Shown here one piece after another: positions 16,780 to 25,934 of a stretch of DNA of 57,350 bases. The stretch's first letter is position 1. Every line of letters begins with the position of its first letter. Source of the DNA: an uncultured Planctomycetia bacterium (lineage in GTDB: Bacteria > Planctomycetota > UBA1135 > GCA-002686595); the NCBI GenBank assembly GCA_937952135.1, contig CALFYL010000334.1, positions 1 to 57,350 on the forward strand, written 5' to 3'. The notes below the pieces were generated by a model. It worked only from the letters and a program-made list of their open reading frames with translations. It was not told the origin of the DNA and made no database searches. Both the position numbers and the translations under genes were made by a program.

Positions 16780-18771
16780 TCAGTCCTTGTCGTCGAGCCG
16801 GCGCAGCTTGCTCAGTTGGTCGAGCGCGTCGATCAGGCCGAAGCCGAAGTACCAGTACTCGCGGTCGTCGTCGATGCTGATGTTCGAGCCGGCGCCGAAG
16901 CGCAAGAGGCCGCTCCACAGCGACAGATTGAGACCGACGCCGATCTCGGTCGTGCTGTCCGGATCCATGTTGAGCTGCGCGGCGTGGAAGCCGATGCCGG
17001 GGTCGAGGCGGTTGAACCAGCTGTCCGTGCGCGTGCGGGAGTACCAGTGGTACTCGCGCGAAACCGCGGCGTTCGCCGTGAAGCTGTCGCTGGAGGGGCC
17101 GTCGAACGCTCGCGTGAAGATGATGTCGCCCGACCAGCGCCAGCCGCTGCGAATCAGGTCGCTGGTGAAGCTGTAGGACTCGAGCGGCGCCCGACGCGCG
17201 TCCTCGCTCTCGAAGTCGCTTCGGCGCCAGACCTTGACCTCCATGGCCAGCGAGTCGCCGTCGTTGACGGGATTCTTGCGCAGGTCGAGGCGCGCCTTGG
17301 GAAGGTCTTCGAGCGGTTGCGGCACGGTGACGCCGTCCTCGACGATTTCGGCGGTGCGATCGAACACGCCGAGCGTGTCGATGGCTTGAAGCGCTTCGGC
17401 GGTGAGCGGCAAACGCTCTTTCAATCCGTCGCGCAGCTCGTCGAGGTCCGCCGCGAAGGCGTCGCGCAACGCCTCGAGTCGCGCCTTCACGTCGCCCGCC
17501 GCGGCATCGACGAGCGCGCCGAGGTTGCCGCGCATCCGAGCCAGGCGCTTGCCCCACGCGTCCTCGCCGTCGCCCGTCACGCGGTCCTTCAGCGCGACCA
17601 CATCGTCGTGGAGGCCCTCGATGAACTCGAAGTTCAGATGGTCGCCGAGCTCCGCGACGCGCTTGACGATCGAGCGCAGCGACTTCAGATCCTCGGCGAA
17701 GGCCGCGAGGTCCTTCCAGAACTGCAGTTCCTCGGCCGAGAGCGCACCGGAGTCGGCCGGCTTCGCCTCGAGCGCGGACTTCGCGCGCTGCTCGAGAACA
17801 CGCGCACGCGCCTCGAGCCAGTCGCCCAGCTCGCGCACGTCCGCGCGCAGCTTGTTCCAGGCGGTCTTGGCGGCGTCGGCGAAGGAGCCGCGCTTCTCGA
17901 GCACCTCGTTGATCGCCGTCGAGAGCTTCTGCGCCGCTTCGAACTCGGCCTTCAGCCGCTCGAACTCGACCGTGCGCGCGCGTCTGCGGTCGTCCTCGAG
18001 ATCGTCGTCGCTCTTCTCGTAGTAGTTCGGAACCTGCAGCAACTGCGGCGGGCCGACGAGCGGGTCGAGCACCGCGCGCACCGTGACCACGTGCTCCTCG
18101 GCCGCGAGGGCGCGGGCCTGCTCTTCGAGCGCGTGCAGCTTCGACTGGAACAGCTCGCCGAACACCGCGAGCGGATCTTCGCCCTCGATGTCCTGCTGCG
18201 TCGCTTCGTCGAATCCGCCGCCCACCCGCAGCACCGCGCTCGTGAACTCCTCGGGAGTCAGCAGCTCGGCCGAGATCAGTTGCTCGTAGAAGGTCTTCTG
18301 CGCCACTCGAGCCGCCCGCACATCCGCCTGGAGCGCAGCCACTTGCCCGGCGTCGTCGCTAGCCGTCGCCGCGCGCTCCGCGAGCGAGCGGTAGGCCTCG
18401 GCGTGGGCGCTGATCGCCTCCACCCCGCGCTGCAAGAGCTTCCAGCGCGGATCCGCCTCGAGCGCCGCCGCCGGCCTGCGGTCCTCGAACTTCAGCACGA
18501 GCGTCGACGACACGTCCGCCTTGGCGAGCGCGCCCTCGTGTTCGCGGTCCTCGGCATGCGCGTAGACGTCGTCGCGGAAGTGCTCTTCCAGGCGCACGCC
18601 GAGCAGCGCGGTTTTCGGCGCCGCGCCCTGGGAGGAAGTCGCCGCGGAACTCGCTGCAGCCTCGCGCTTCGACGCTGCGCCGCGACAGCCGCCCAGAATC
18701 GTGCACGAAAACGCGCACACGAGCGCGAGCGCCGTGCAAGCGATCGAACCGCTGTTGCGCCCCAGCTTCAT
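16780..18771 (-). CDS. Large lipoprotein: coiled coil plus C-terminal outer-membrane-like domain
   Basis: A 663-residue protein with a lipoprotein signal (lipobox L26-G-G-C29). Residues ~60-430 are rich in Glu, Ala, Arg and Leu and are predicted to be long helices or coiled coil. The last ~190 residues alternate aromatic and polar residues (GWRWSGDIIFTRAF, EYHWYSRT, YWYFGFGLID), as in outer-membrane beta-barrel strands. No family is recognised. Start ATG 18771 overlaps the stop of the 107-residue gene by four bases, so the two are co-made. The position suggests an envelope-spanning structural or transport component. That is inference from shape only. Confidence 0.7.
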   Translation of the reverse strand: MKLGRNSGSIACTALALVCAFSCTILGGCRGAASKREAAASSAATSSQGAAPKTALLGVRLEEHFRDDVYAHAEDREHEGALAKADVSSTLVLKFEDRRPAAALEADPRWKLLQRGVEAISAHAEAYRSLAERAATASDDAGQVAALQADVRAARVAQKTFYEQLISAELLTPEEFTSAVLRVGGGFDEATQQDIEGEDPLAVFGELFQSKLHALEEQARALAAEEHVVTVRAVLDPLVGPPQLLQVPNYYEKSDDDLEDDRRRARTVEFERLKAEFEAAQKLSTAINEVLEKRGSFADAAKTAWNKLRADVRELGDWLEARARVLEQRAKSALEAKPADSGALSAEELQFWKDLAAFAEDLKSLRSIVKRVAELGDHLNFEFIEGLHDDVVALKDRVTGDGEDAWGKRLARMRGNLGALVDAAAGDVKARLEALRDAFAADLDELRDGLKERLPLTAEALQAIDTLGVFDRTAEIVEDGVTVPQPLEDLPKARLDLRKNPVNDGDSLAMEVKVWRRSDFESEDARRAPLESYSFTSDLIRSGWRWSGDIIFTRAFDGPSSDSFTANAAVSREYHWYSRTRTDSWFNRLDPGIGFHAAQLNMDPDSTTEIGVGLNLSLWSGLLRFGAGSNISIDDDREYWYFGFGLIDALDQLSKLRRLDDKD

Positions 18772-19091
18772 TGGTCGCTCGCCCAGATCGCCTCGAACAC
18801 CTTCAGCGCGTCGTCGGCCGTGGCCTGGTTCAGGCGCGCCGTGACGTCGCGGCCGAAGCCGAACACGATCCCCACCGTGCTCGGCGGAACCGAGAACTCC
18901 GCGCGGACCTCGGCGCCTTGCGCGGGCGCGACACGGAAGACGCGCACGTTGGCGATCATCTTCTGGGCGCCTTTGGCGATGCCCCAACCTTTGTCCGAGC
19001 CGGCCCCGATGTAGACGTAGCTCGTGAACGTCGGGTCTTCGATTTCAGCGACGAGCTCTGCGAGGGAGAGCGGCGGGAGGGAGTTGACCAT
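18768..19091 (-). CDS. Conserved-looking small protein, function unknown
   Basis: A 107-residue soluble protein without signal peptide. I chose ATG 19091 (MVNSLPP) because GGAG lies 5 bases upstream; a TTG 21 bases earlier is possible. It has alternating strands (TSYVYIGAGSDKGWGIAKGA, VGIVFGFGRD) and no Cys or catalytic motif I recognise. The four-base overlap with the lipoprotein start implies a functional pair. Confidence 0.65.
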   Translation of the reverse strand: MVNSLPPLSLAELVAEIEDPTFTSYVYIGAGSDKGWGIAKGAQKMIANVRVFRVAPAQGAEVRAEFSVPPSTVGIVFGFGRDVTARLNQATADDALKVFEAIWASDQ

Positions 19092-19211
19092 GACAGCTCC
19101 GGGAAGGGTCAAGACGGATGGATCGGTCGCACCGCGATTCCAGGGGCGAGCGCGCGCTCATCGAACGGCGTGTTCGCGGTCGATCGCGGAGGGGACGCCG
19201 TCGCCGAGGCT

Positions 19212-20888
19212 TCAGCGCTTCGTAGCCGCGCCCACGAAGTTGGCGATGTCGCGCTTGAAACGCGCGAGCTCGCCTTCGTGGATGTACATCATGTGGCCAG
19301 CGGCGTAGTAGCCGAAGGTCACGCCGCCGCGCAACGACGCGTCGAGCCCCAGGTGCTGGAACGTGTAGTCGGTGGCGAAGTAGGGCGTGGCGAAGTCGTA
19401 GTAGCCGCTCGCGACGAACACCTTGAGATAGGGGTTGCGCGTCATCGCCTTTCGCAGCGTCTCGGCGACGTTGAGGTAGCGGTTCTCCTGGTCGTACTTC
19501 CAGGGTTGCACGCGGCCCGTGAGGATCTCGTAGGGCAGATCGTTCTCGTACTTCAGCGTGCGGCGCACGTAGTCGTTGATCGTCGCGGTGTAGGGCCCGA
19601 GGATCGCCGACATGCTCGGGTCGTACTCGTAGCGCTCGCCCGCGGCGTCGAGATCGATGCCCTTGAAACGGCTGTCGAGGCGGCCGACGGTGCGGCGCTC
19701 GTCGCGCAGCAGCTCCTTGGTGAAGCGCCCGATCTCGATGCGCAGGTTGCAGCGCTCGATGAACTCGAGCGACAGCCCCGTGTAGCGGCCGAGGCGCGCG
19801 ACGAGCCGCTCGCGCTCGGCGCCGCTCAACGCATCGCCCCGCGCGAGCGCCGGCATGTACTCCGCGATCGCGAAGCGCTCGACCTCGTCGAGGAACGCGC
19901 GCAGGTCGTTCTGGTACTCGCGCGACACGCGCTTGTGGTGCCACGCGGTCGCCGCGTAGGTCGGCAGGAAGAGCACGAACGGCAGGTCGTTGCCGACGTC
20001 GAAGCGCGCGGTCTGGAAATTCAGGATCGCCGACACGAGCACGAGTCCGTTGAGGTACATGCCGTGGCGTTCCTGCAGGTGCCCGGCGAGCGCGGCGGCG
20101 CGCGTGGTGCCGTAGCTCTCGCCCGCGAGGAACTTCGGGCTCGGCCAGCGCAGCTCCCGCGAGGTGTACAGGCGGATGAACTCCGCGACCCATTCCACGT
20201 CGGGCGTCACGCCGTGGAACTGCGACGCGTTCTCGCCCTCGGCGGCCCGGCTGTAGCCGGTCGTCACCGGATCGATGAACACCAGGTCCGTGACGTCGAG
20301 CAAGGACTGCGCGTTGTCGACCAGCTCGTAGGGCGGCGGCGGCGCCCAGCCCTCGGCGGTCATCTTCACGCGCCGGGGTCCGAAGGCGCCGAGGTGCAGC
20401 CACACCGACGACGAACCCGGCCCGCCGTTGAACGCGAAGGTGATCGGCCGCGTCGCGACGTCGGCGACGCCGTCGAGCACATAGGCGACGTAGAACAGCT
20501 CGGCTTTCGCCTTGCCCGATTCGTCGGTGAGCTTCATCCGGCCCGCGGTGGCCGTGTATTCGAGCTCGCGCCCTTCGAGGGTGAGCTTGTGCCGCGTGCG
20601 AACCACCTCTTGGCGCGCGTCGGCGAGCTTGGCCGCGAGCGCCGCATCGGCGTCGGACTCATCCTTCTCCGGACCGCTGGCGGTTTGCGCCGCGCCCGGC
20701 TTCTCCGCCAGCTTTTCGGCGGGTTGGTCCTTGGGCGTTTCGTCCTGCGGCCGGTTGGCTTGGGTGGACGGCTCCACCGAGGGTGCGACGGAGGGCGGGT
20801 TCGGCGCCGGCGGCGTCGCGGGCGCCGGGTCCTGCGAGGCGAGGGATGGCACGGACGTGAGAACGAGCGCCAGAAACGAAGTCAGCAT
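19212..20888 (-). CDS. Serine carboxypeptidase-like peptidase (S10)
   Basis: A 558-residue secreted protein with a signal peptide at 1-18 and a Pro/Ala/Glu-rich linker to about residue 85. The S10 core follows: the oxyanion segment AFNGGPGSSS, then nucleophile S258 in GESYGT, D498 in SGYYDFATPY and H532 in AAGHMMYIHEG. It should remove C-terminal amino acids from peptides in the periplasm or outside. Bacterial S10 homologues of this size are frequent in planctomycetes and other environmental bacteria. ATG 20888 was chosen because it begins the signal peptide; the open frame extends upstream into a region containing the terminator hairpin at 20947-20978, which argues against a longer protein. 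Confidence 0.88.
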   Translation of the reverse strand: MLTSFLALVLTSVPSLASQDPAPATPPAPNPPSVAPSVEPSTQANRPQDETPKDQPAEKLAEKPGAAQTASGPEKDESDADAALAAKLADARQEVVRTRHKLTLEGRELEYTATAGRMKLTDESGKAKAELFYVAYVLDGVADVATRPITFAFNGGPGSSSVWLHLGAFGPRRVKMTAEGWAPPPPYELVDNAQSLLDVTDLVFIDPVTTGYSRAAEGENASQFHGVTPDVEWVAEFIRLYTSRELRWPSPKFLAGESYGTTRAAALAGHLQERHGMYLNGLVLVSAILNFQTARFDVGNDLPFVLFLPTYAATAWHHKRVSREYQNDLRAFLDEVERFAIAEYMPALARGDALSGAERERLVARLGRYTGLSLEFIERCNLRIEIGRFTKELLRDERRTVGRLDSRFKGIDLDAAGERYEYDPSMSAILGPYTATINDYVRRTLKYENDLPYEILTGRVQPWKYDQENRYLNVAETLRKAMTRNPYLKVFVASGYYDFATPYFATDYTFQHLGLDASLRGGVTFGYYAAGHMMYIHEGELARFKRDIANFVGAATKR

Positions 20889-21205
20889 CGCGGACGAGTC
20901 GCCGGGGGGGCGACGGAGGGACGACAGAAACCGCGGGACAAAAGAAAACCGCCGCTGCGAGAGTTCGCAGCGGCGGTTGAGAAAGAACACCGGGGTCGAC
21001 GCCGTTTCGTGGCGTGCGGTCCCAGCGCTCGGTCGATCGTAGGGGCTGGCGACGAGACTTGCTCGCTGCCCAGGCGTACTACGCGCGATGAAGGTGGGAG
21101 CCAGCGCGAGAGCGTTGGCTCGCCGAGGCCGAGTCGGCGTCTCGGAGCACTCCGTGGAGGTCCGGGGGGCGCCTTCTGGCAGCGCTCGTCGTGCTAGCGA
21201 ACGAC
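20889..21205. other. Intergenic region between S10 peptidase and RRM genes
   Basis: 317 bases on the downstream side of the RRM gene and upstream of the peptidase. The only structure I see is the strong hairpin at 20947-20978. Bases 21000-21200 contain no convincing gene, tRNA or repeat. The peptidase promoter should lie between 20889 and 20946, but I cannot point to -35/-10 boxes. Confidence 0.6.
20947..20978 (-). terminator. Rho-independent terminator
   Basis: A perfect 14-bp GC-rich stem (aaccgccgctgcga and its complement) with the 4-base loop gagt. On the minus strand it is followed by TTTTCTTTT. It would end transcription of the RRM gene about 230 bases past its stop, before the S10 peptidase gene. 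It could also act as a conditional leader terminator for the peptidase. Confidence 0.8.
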
Positions 21206-21706
21206 TTAGTAGCGATCGTCGCGCCAGCCGCCGCCGCCGCCACCGCCGCGATCACCGCGGTCGCCGCCGCCGTAGCCGCCGCGATCGCCACCGCGATCGC
21301 CGCCGCCGTAGCCGCCGCCGCCGCCACCACCGCCGTAGCCGCGGCCACCACCGCCGCCGCCGCCACCACCGCCGCCGAAGCGACGGCCGCCGCCGCCACC
21401 GCCGCCGCCGCTGTAGCCGCCGCCACCGCCGCCGCCCGGACCGCGCGATTGCGGCGGCCGGTCATCGGCTTCGTTGACGCGGAGCGGACGCCCGTCGAGG
21501 TCGGCGCCGTTGAGCTCTTGGATCGCCGCAGCGGCGTCCTCTTGGCTGCCCATGCGGACGAACGCGAAGCCGCGCGGGCGGCCGGTCATCTTGTCCGCGA
21601 CGATGGCGACTTCCGTCACCTTGCGTCCGTTGTTCTCGAAAGCTGCGCGCAGCGAGGCTTCGGTGGTCTTGAAGTTCAGGTTCCCGACGTAGAGTTTCGT
21701 GCCCAT
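21206..21706 (-). CDS. Glycine-rich RRM RNA-binding protein
   Basis: A 166-residue protein. A single RNA-recognition motif fills residues 3-80, with RNP2 LYVGNL (5-10) and RNP1 RGFAFVRM (45-52). The tail from about 90 is almost pure Gly with Arg, Tyr and Asp (RGYGGG, GGDRGG, WRDDRY). This is the architecture of cyanobacterial and planctomycete Rbp proteins and plant GRPs, which bind single-stranded RNA and often respond to cold. The Gly tail can drive phase separation; whether it does here is unknown. It has its own terminator at 20947-20978 and a 204-base divergent upstream region. The tail is encoded by imperfect GCC-rich repeats at 21210-21440. Confidence 0.92.
   Translation of the reverse strand: MGTKLYVGNLNFKTTEASLRAAFENNGRKVTEVAIVADKMTGRPRGFAFVRMGSQEDAAAAIQELNGADLDGRPLRVNEADDRPPQSRGPGGGGGGGYSGGGGGGGGRRFGGGGGGGGGGGRGYGGGGGGGGYGGGDRGGDRGGYGGGDRGDRGGGGGGGWRDDRY
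21210..21440. repeat. GCC/GCG-rich low-complexity tract encoding a Gly tail
   Basis: Imperfect trinucleotide and hexanucleotide repeats (gccgcc, ccgccg with occasional gta and gat). On the minus strand they read as Gly-Gly-Gly with Arg-Gly and Tyr-Gly. The tract is prone to slippage, so its length may vary between strains or be misassembled. Confidence 0.6.
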
Positions 21707-21835
21707 TTCAAACAGTCAGTAGAAGTCAGCCCGCGCAGCCGTGCCAAACACCTGGAAGACCCGCGAAGCCAGTCAGTTGGGGGAAGAGCCTAGCGAGCGC
21801 CGCGCGGCCCGCCAGCGGAAACTTCATTTGGGCTT

Positions 21836-21848
21836 GTCAAGACTTGAC
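21836..21848. promoter_or_regulatory. Palindrome upstream of the acyl-CoA ligase gene
   Basis: GTCAAG-A-CTTGAC is a 6-bp inverted repeat around one base. Its 3' end is 62 bases before the ATG at 21911. It could be a regulator site. It does not have the spacing of the FNR-like boxes elsewhere in the window. Confidence 0.3.
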
Positions 21849-21910
21849 TCTGAGACGGCCGGTGTTCTCGATCCCAGGTTTGGAATGGCGCCCCCGACCG
21901 ACGGACCCCG

Positions 21911-23461
21911 ATGCACCTGAACCTGGCCAGCTTGCTCGACCGCGCGGCGGCGCTGCACCCCTCCCGTACCGCAGTGATCGAGGGGGCCCTGCGGCTCGAC
22001 TATGCGCAGTTCGCGGGCCGCGCGCGCGCCCTCGCCGGGTGGCTGGCCTCCCGCGGCGTCGGCGCCGGCGACTGCGTCGCGTTGCTCGATCGCAACAGCA
22101 GCGCGTGCCTCGAGGCCTATTTCGCCGTCGCGCGACTCGGAGCTGTGCTCGCGCCGCTCAATGTCCGCCTCTCGTCCAGGGAACTTGCATTCATCCTGGA
22201 GGACTGCGGCGCACGCTGGCTCCTGGCCGGTCCGGAGCAGCAGGCGAACGTGCGCGAACTCGTCGCCACGGCGGCTCGCGCGCCGGCTCTGCTGTGGCTC
22301 GGCGCACCACCCGCCGAGGGGCCCGCAGGAGCGCAGTACGAGGACGCTCTCGCGCATCCGCCCCACGGCGAACCGGCCCGGCTTCCCGCGGACGCGTTGG
22401 CGCACCTCTACTACACGAGCGGGACCACCGGCCGGCCGAAGGGCGTGATGCTCTCGCACCAGAACGTGTGGGTGCACGCGCTGGCGGCCGTGGCCGAGCT
22501 CGGGCTGAGCGACGCGGACACCTGGGGCCACATCGCGCCGCTGTTCCACCTCGCCGACGCGTGGGCGACGTTCGCGATCACGTGGGTCGGCGGCCGCCAC
22601 GTGATCGTGCCGCACTTCGAGGAGCGCGCCGTGCTCGAGGCCTTCGAGCGCGAGCGCATCACGATCACCAACCTGGTGCCCACGATGCTCACGCGGCTGG
22701 TGCGCCACCCCGGCGCCGATCAGCGCGACTTCACGGCCCTGCGCCGGATCCTGTCCGGCGGCGCGCCGATCGCGCCCGAGGTGGTGCGCGAGATCATGCG
22801 CGTGTTCCGCTGCGAGTACGTGCAGACCTACGGCATGACCGAGACGAGCCCGTACCTCACGCTCAGCCTGTTGAAGGAGCACCTGCGCGCGCTCCCGCCC
22901 GAGCAGCAGTTCGCCTATCGCGCCAAGACCGGCCGCGCGTTCGCGGCGGTCGAGCTGCAGGTCGTCGGCGACGACGGCCGGCCGGTGGCGCGCGACGGCG
23001 TGGCCGTGGGCGAGATCCGCGCGCGCGGCCCGACGGTGACGAGCGGCTACTGGAACCGTCCGGAGGAGACGCGCGCGGCCTTCGAAGGCGATTGGCTGAA
23101 GACCGGCGACCTCGCGACGATCGACTCCGAGGGCTACCTGCAGATCGTCGACCGCAGGAAGGACATGATCATCACCGGCGGCGAGAAGGTGTATTCGACG
23201 GAGGTCGAGCACGTGCTGTACGAGCACGCCGCGGTGCTCGAAGCGGCGGTGTACGGCGCGCCGGACGAGATCTGGGGCGAGAGCGTGCGCGCGGCGGTGA
23301 GCTTGCGCGCGGGGGCCCATGCGACCGAGGGCGAGCTGATCGAGTTCTGCCGCGCGCGGCTGACGCACTACAAGTGCCCGCGAGCCGTCGAATTCCTGAC
23401 GGAGTTGCCGAAGACGGGCACGGGCAAGATCCAGAAGTCCGCGCTGCGCGGGCCGCGCTGA
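21911..23461 (+). CDS. Fatty-acyl- or aryl-CoA synthetase (ANL family)
   Basis: A 516-residue AMP-dependent ligase. It has YYTSGTTGRPKG near residue 168, TYGMTETSP, LKTGDLATID, DRRKDMIITGGEKVYS and the C-terminal KTGTGKIQK with the catalytic lysine. It forms acyl-CoA from a free acid, ATP and CoA. The closest familiar members are medium/long-chain acyl-CoA synthetases and 4-chlorobenzoate/feruloyl-CoA-type ligases; I cannot decide the substrate. It is not adjacent to the benzoyl-CoA genes but is the only stand-alone CoA ligase in the window, so activation of an aromatic acid should be tested. The gene is monocistronic, with a 204-base upstream region shared with the RRM gene. Confidence 0.88.
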   Translation: MHLNLASLLDRAAALHPSRTAVIEGALRLDYAQFAGRARALAGWLASRGVGAGDCVALLDRNSSACLEAYFAVARLGAVLAPLNVRLSSRELAFILEDCGARWLLAGPEQQANVRELVATAARAPALLWLGAPPAEGPAGAQYEDALAHPPHGEPARLPADALAHLYYTSGTTGRPKGVMLSHQNVWVHALAAVAELGLSDADTWGHIAPLFHLADAWATFAITWVGGRHVIVPHFEERAVLEAFERERITITNLVPTMLTRLVRHPGADQRDFTALRRILSGGAPIAPEVVREIMRVFRCEYVQTYGMTETSPYLTLSLLKEHLRALPPEQQFAYRAKTGRAFAAVELQVVGDDGRPVARDGVAVGEIRARGPTVTSGYWNRPEETRAAFEGDWLKTGDLATIDSEGYLQIVDRRKDMIITGGEKVYSTEVEHVLYEHAAVLEAAVYGAPDEIWGESVRAAVSLRAGAHATEGELIEFCRARLTHYKCPRAVEFLTELPKTGTGKIQKSALRGPR

Positions 23462-23562
23462 GGGCGCCGGACGCGCTTCCGAGCCCTCGCAAGGGGCCAG
23501 GAGTGTGAACCGGATCGACAGGCGCGGGCATCTCCCCCACCATCCGTGGAGGAGGAACTCGC

Positions 23563-25743
23563 ATGAACTCGATCGTCGCCCTCGCCGCCGCCCTCACGTG
23601 GCCCCTCGTCGCGCTCGCCGCGCCGGCCGCCGCTCAGTCGTTCCAGGTCGACACGGTCCGCACGCCGCAGACCCCCGCCGGCGCGAGCGGCTTCACGGAG
23701 AACGTCGAGTTGTTCGACATCGACGGCGACGGGGACCACGACGCGCTGTGGGCCAACGGCGGCGAGTTCGGCGTGCAGCAGAACCGCCTGTGGGTCAACC
23801 AGGGTTTCGCGCAGGGCGGGACGGCCGGTTGGTTCCTGGACGAGACGGCGGCGCGCTACCCGGCGGTGCTCGACGGCAGCCGCGACATCGACTTCGTGGA
23901 CCTCGACGCGGATGGCGACATCGACCTCTTCGTGGCGAACACCTCGGGCATCTCGAACCAGAGCTGCCGCTTCGTCGTCAACATGGGCGGGGCGCAGGGC
24001 GGCACGGAGGGCTTCTTCCAGGACCAGACGTCGACGCGCTACCTCGACGTCGGGCAGAACAACGGCACGAGCACGCACTCGTCCGTGGCGGCGTCGCTGG
24101 CGCTCGCGGGCGGCGGCTACATCGACTGGTCGTGCGACAGCGTGTTCTTCGACGTCGACAGCGACGGCCACCCCGACCTCGTGCAGGCCACCTACGGGAG
24201 CCTGTCGCTCGGCAAATCGCCCACGCGCATCTTTCTCAACGACGGCGCGGGCTTCTTCGAGGAGTTCAATCCGAGCGGCTTCCAGCTCACGGGCTCGGAC
24301 ATCGCTCCGGGATCGCCGGGCCTGTGGTGCGAAGGCGTGCAGCGCCAGCGCACGGCCGATACGAGCGGCGCGGAGTGCGACATCGCGAACGTCTCGGTGT
24401 CGGTCGACGGCGGCGACTTCGACGGCGACTTCGATGTCGACTTCCTGCTCGGCGAGAAGAACGACGAAGCGCGGATCATCCGCAACCGCAGCGTCGAGAA
24501 CGGCGGCGCGCTCGGCTTCCGCGACATGAGCACGGCCTCCTTCGGCGTCGCGGACTGGGCGCCGATGCTCGGCAGCTACGAGCAGGAGTTCGGCGACCTC
24601 GACAACGACGGCGACCTCGACCTGCACGGCACGAATTGGAACGGCACCTGCAACGTCGTCGCGTTGAACGACGGCGCGGCCTTCTTCGGCGCGCCTGCGA
24701 TGGTCGCGAACTCGTGCATCCGCCACGACGAGCCCGACTACATCGACTACGACAACAACGGCTGGCTCGATGTGGTGATCGCGGCGCGCGCGTCGGTCGA
24801 AGAGATCTTCCGCAACGACGGCCTGGGCGCGGGCGCGAGCTCGCTCTCGATCACGAGCACCGTGCTGCCGGCGTTCGTCGCGAACGCGATGGGCGTCGAC
24901 GCGGCCGACACCGACCTCGACGGCGACTACGACCTGTGGTTCGCGAACGACTTCGACGACCCCGAGACGCACCTCGTCAACGTCTCGAACGCGCCCGACG
25001 TGCACGCACCGCGCGTGACGGCGATCGAGCAGGCGCCCGCGCGCAACGCGGGGCCGGCGCCGACCGCGGTTCGCGCCCACGTGTTCGACAACGCGGCCTG
25101 GTACGTGACGGCGTTCAACGCCACGACGCTCGAGTACAGCGTCGCGGGCGGGCCGTTCGTCTCGGCGCCGATGACCTTCAGCGGCGGGCAGGTGTTCCGC
25201 GGCGAGATCCCGGGTTGGGAGGTCGGCGCGATCGACTACCGCGTGCGCTCGAGCGACGCCTACGGCAACACCGGCGTGTCCGCGACGCGCAGCTTCGTCG
25301 CGGCGCCGTGCGCGGGCGAGCCGCAGGTGTACTGCACGGCGAAGGTGAACTCGTCGGGTTGCACGCCGGCGATCGGCTCGAGCGGGGCGCCGAGCGCGAG
25401 CGCGGGCTCGGGCTTCGTCGTGAGCGCGACGCAAGTGCTCGACAACAAGGCGGGGCTCCTCTTCTACAGCGTCACCGGCGCGAAGCTCACGCCGTACCAA
25501 GGCGGCTGGCTGTGCGTGAAGTCGCCGACGATCCGCACGAGCTTGCTGAACTCGGGCTCGAGCGGCACAACGCCGTGCACGGGCGTGTTCGCCTTCGATT
25601 TCAACGCCTACATCGCGAGCGGCGCGAACCCCGTGCTGCAGACACCCGGCCAACCCGTGTGGGCGCAGTTCTGGAGCCGCGACCCGCTCGCGAGCTTCCA
25701 GACCAACCGCACGGACGCGATCCAGTTCTTCGTGTGTCCGTAG
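23563..25743 (+). CDS. Secreted FG-GAP/VCBS repeat protein with planctomycete-type C-terminal module
   Basis: A 726-residue protein. The signal peptide occupies 1-25 (cleavage after APAAAQ). Residues ~40-480 hold at least seven calcium-loop motifs of the FG-GAP/VCBS type (DIDGDGDHD, DLDADGDID, DVDSDGHPD, DFDGDFDVD, DLDNDGDLD, DYDNNGWLD, DTDLDGDYD), suggesting a beta-propeller. A linker domain follows to about 580. The last 144 residues form a Cys-containing module (YCTAKVNSSGCTP ... FFVCP) shared with the protein at 51479-52600. The strong RBS GGAGGAGG stands 7 bases before the ATG. It is probably exported and involved in adhesion or cell-surface binding; the substrate is unknown. Confidence 0.88.
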   Translation: MNSIVALAAALTWPLVALAAPAAAQSFQVDTVRTPQTPAGASGFTENVELFDIDGDGDHDALWANGGEFGVQQNRLWVNQGFAQGGTAGWFLDETAARYPAVLDGSRDIDFVDLDADGDIDLFVANTSGISNQSCRFVVNMGGAQGGTEGFFQDQTSTRYLDVGQNNGTSTHSSVAASLALAGGGYIDWSCDSVFFDVDSDGHPDLVQATYGSLSLGKSPTRIFLNDGAGFFEEFNPSGFQLTGSDIAPGSPGLWCEGVQRQRTADTSGAECDIANVSVSVDGGDFDGDFDVDFLLGEKNDEARIIRNRSVENGGALGFRDMSTASFGVADWAPMLGSYEQEFGDLDNDGDLDLHGTNWNGTCNVVALNDGAAFFGAPAMVANSCIRHDEPDYIDYDNNGWLDVVIAARASVEEIFRNDGLGAGASSLSITSTVLPAFVANAMGVDAADTDLDGDYDLWFANDFDDPETHLVNVSNAPDVHAPRVTAIEQAPARNAGPAPTAVRAHVFDNAAWYVTAFNATTLEYSVAGGPFVSAPMTFSGGQVFRGEIPGWEVGAIDYRVRSSDAYGNTGVSATRSFVAAPCAGEPQVYCTAKVNSSGCTPAIGSSGAPSASAGSGFVVSATQVLDNKAGLLFYSVTGAKLTPYQGGWLCVKSPTIRTSLLNSGSSGTTPCTGVFAFDFNAYIASGANPVLQTPGQPVWAQFWSRDPLASFQTNRTDAIQFFVCP

Positions 25744-25808
25744 AAGTGCGCGCGTCGAGGTCCACACGGCACGATGCGACGGCTACGCAATGGAGCGCAC
25801 GCGCGAAC

Positions 25809-25822
25809 TTGACTGCGATCAA
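25809..25822. promoter_or_regulatory. FNR/DNR-type box upstream of the radical SAM/acyltransferase pair
   Basis: TTGACTGCGATCAA matches the Crp/Fnr consensus TTGAT-N4-ATCAA with one change. It lies 112 bases before the radical SAM ATG. A near-identical box is found 80 bases before the hemerythrin gene, and a gene for a Crp/Fnr regulator lies between them. Confidence 0.65.
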
Positions 25823-25934
25823 GCGCGCATCGGGCTGCGCACCAATCCGGACGACCCGCGCTTCGACACGCGAGTAGCGTTGAGAGGGACAACTCCTTCA
25901 CGTTGCCGGCTGTGCGCGCACCCAAGGCACTGCG

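Noticed and set aside
18769..19014. Plus-strand open frames across 16816-21197
   Set aside because: They are antisense to the lipoprotein, small-protein and S10 genes and have no recognisable domain.
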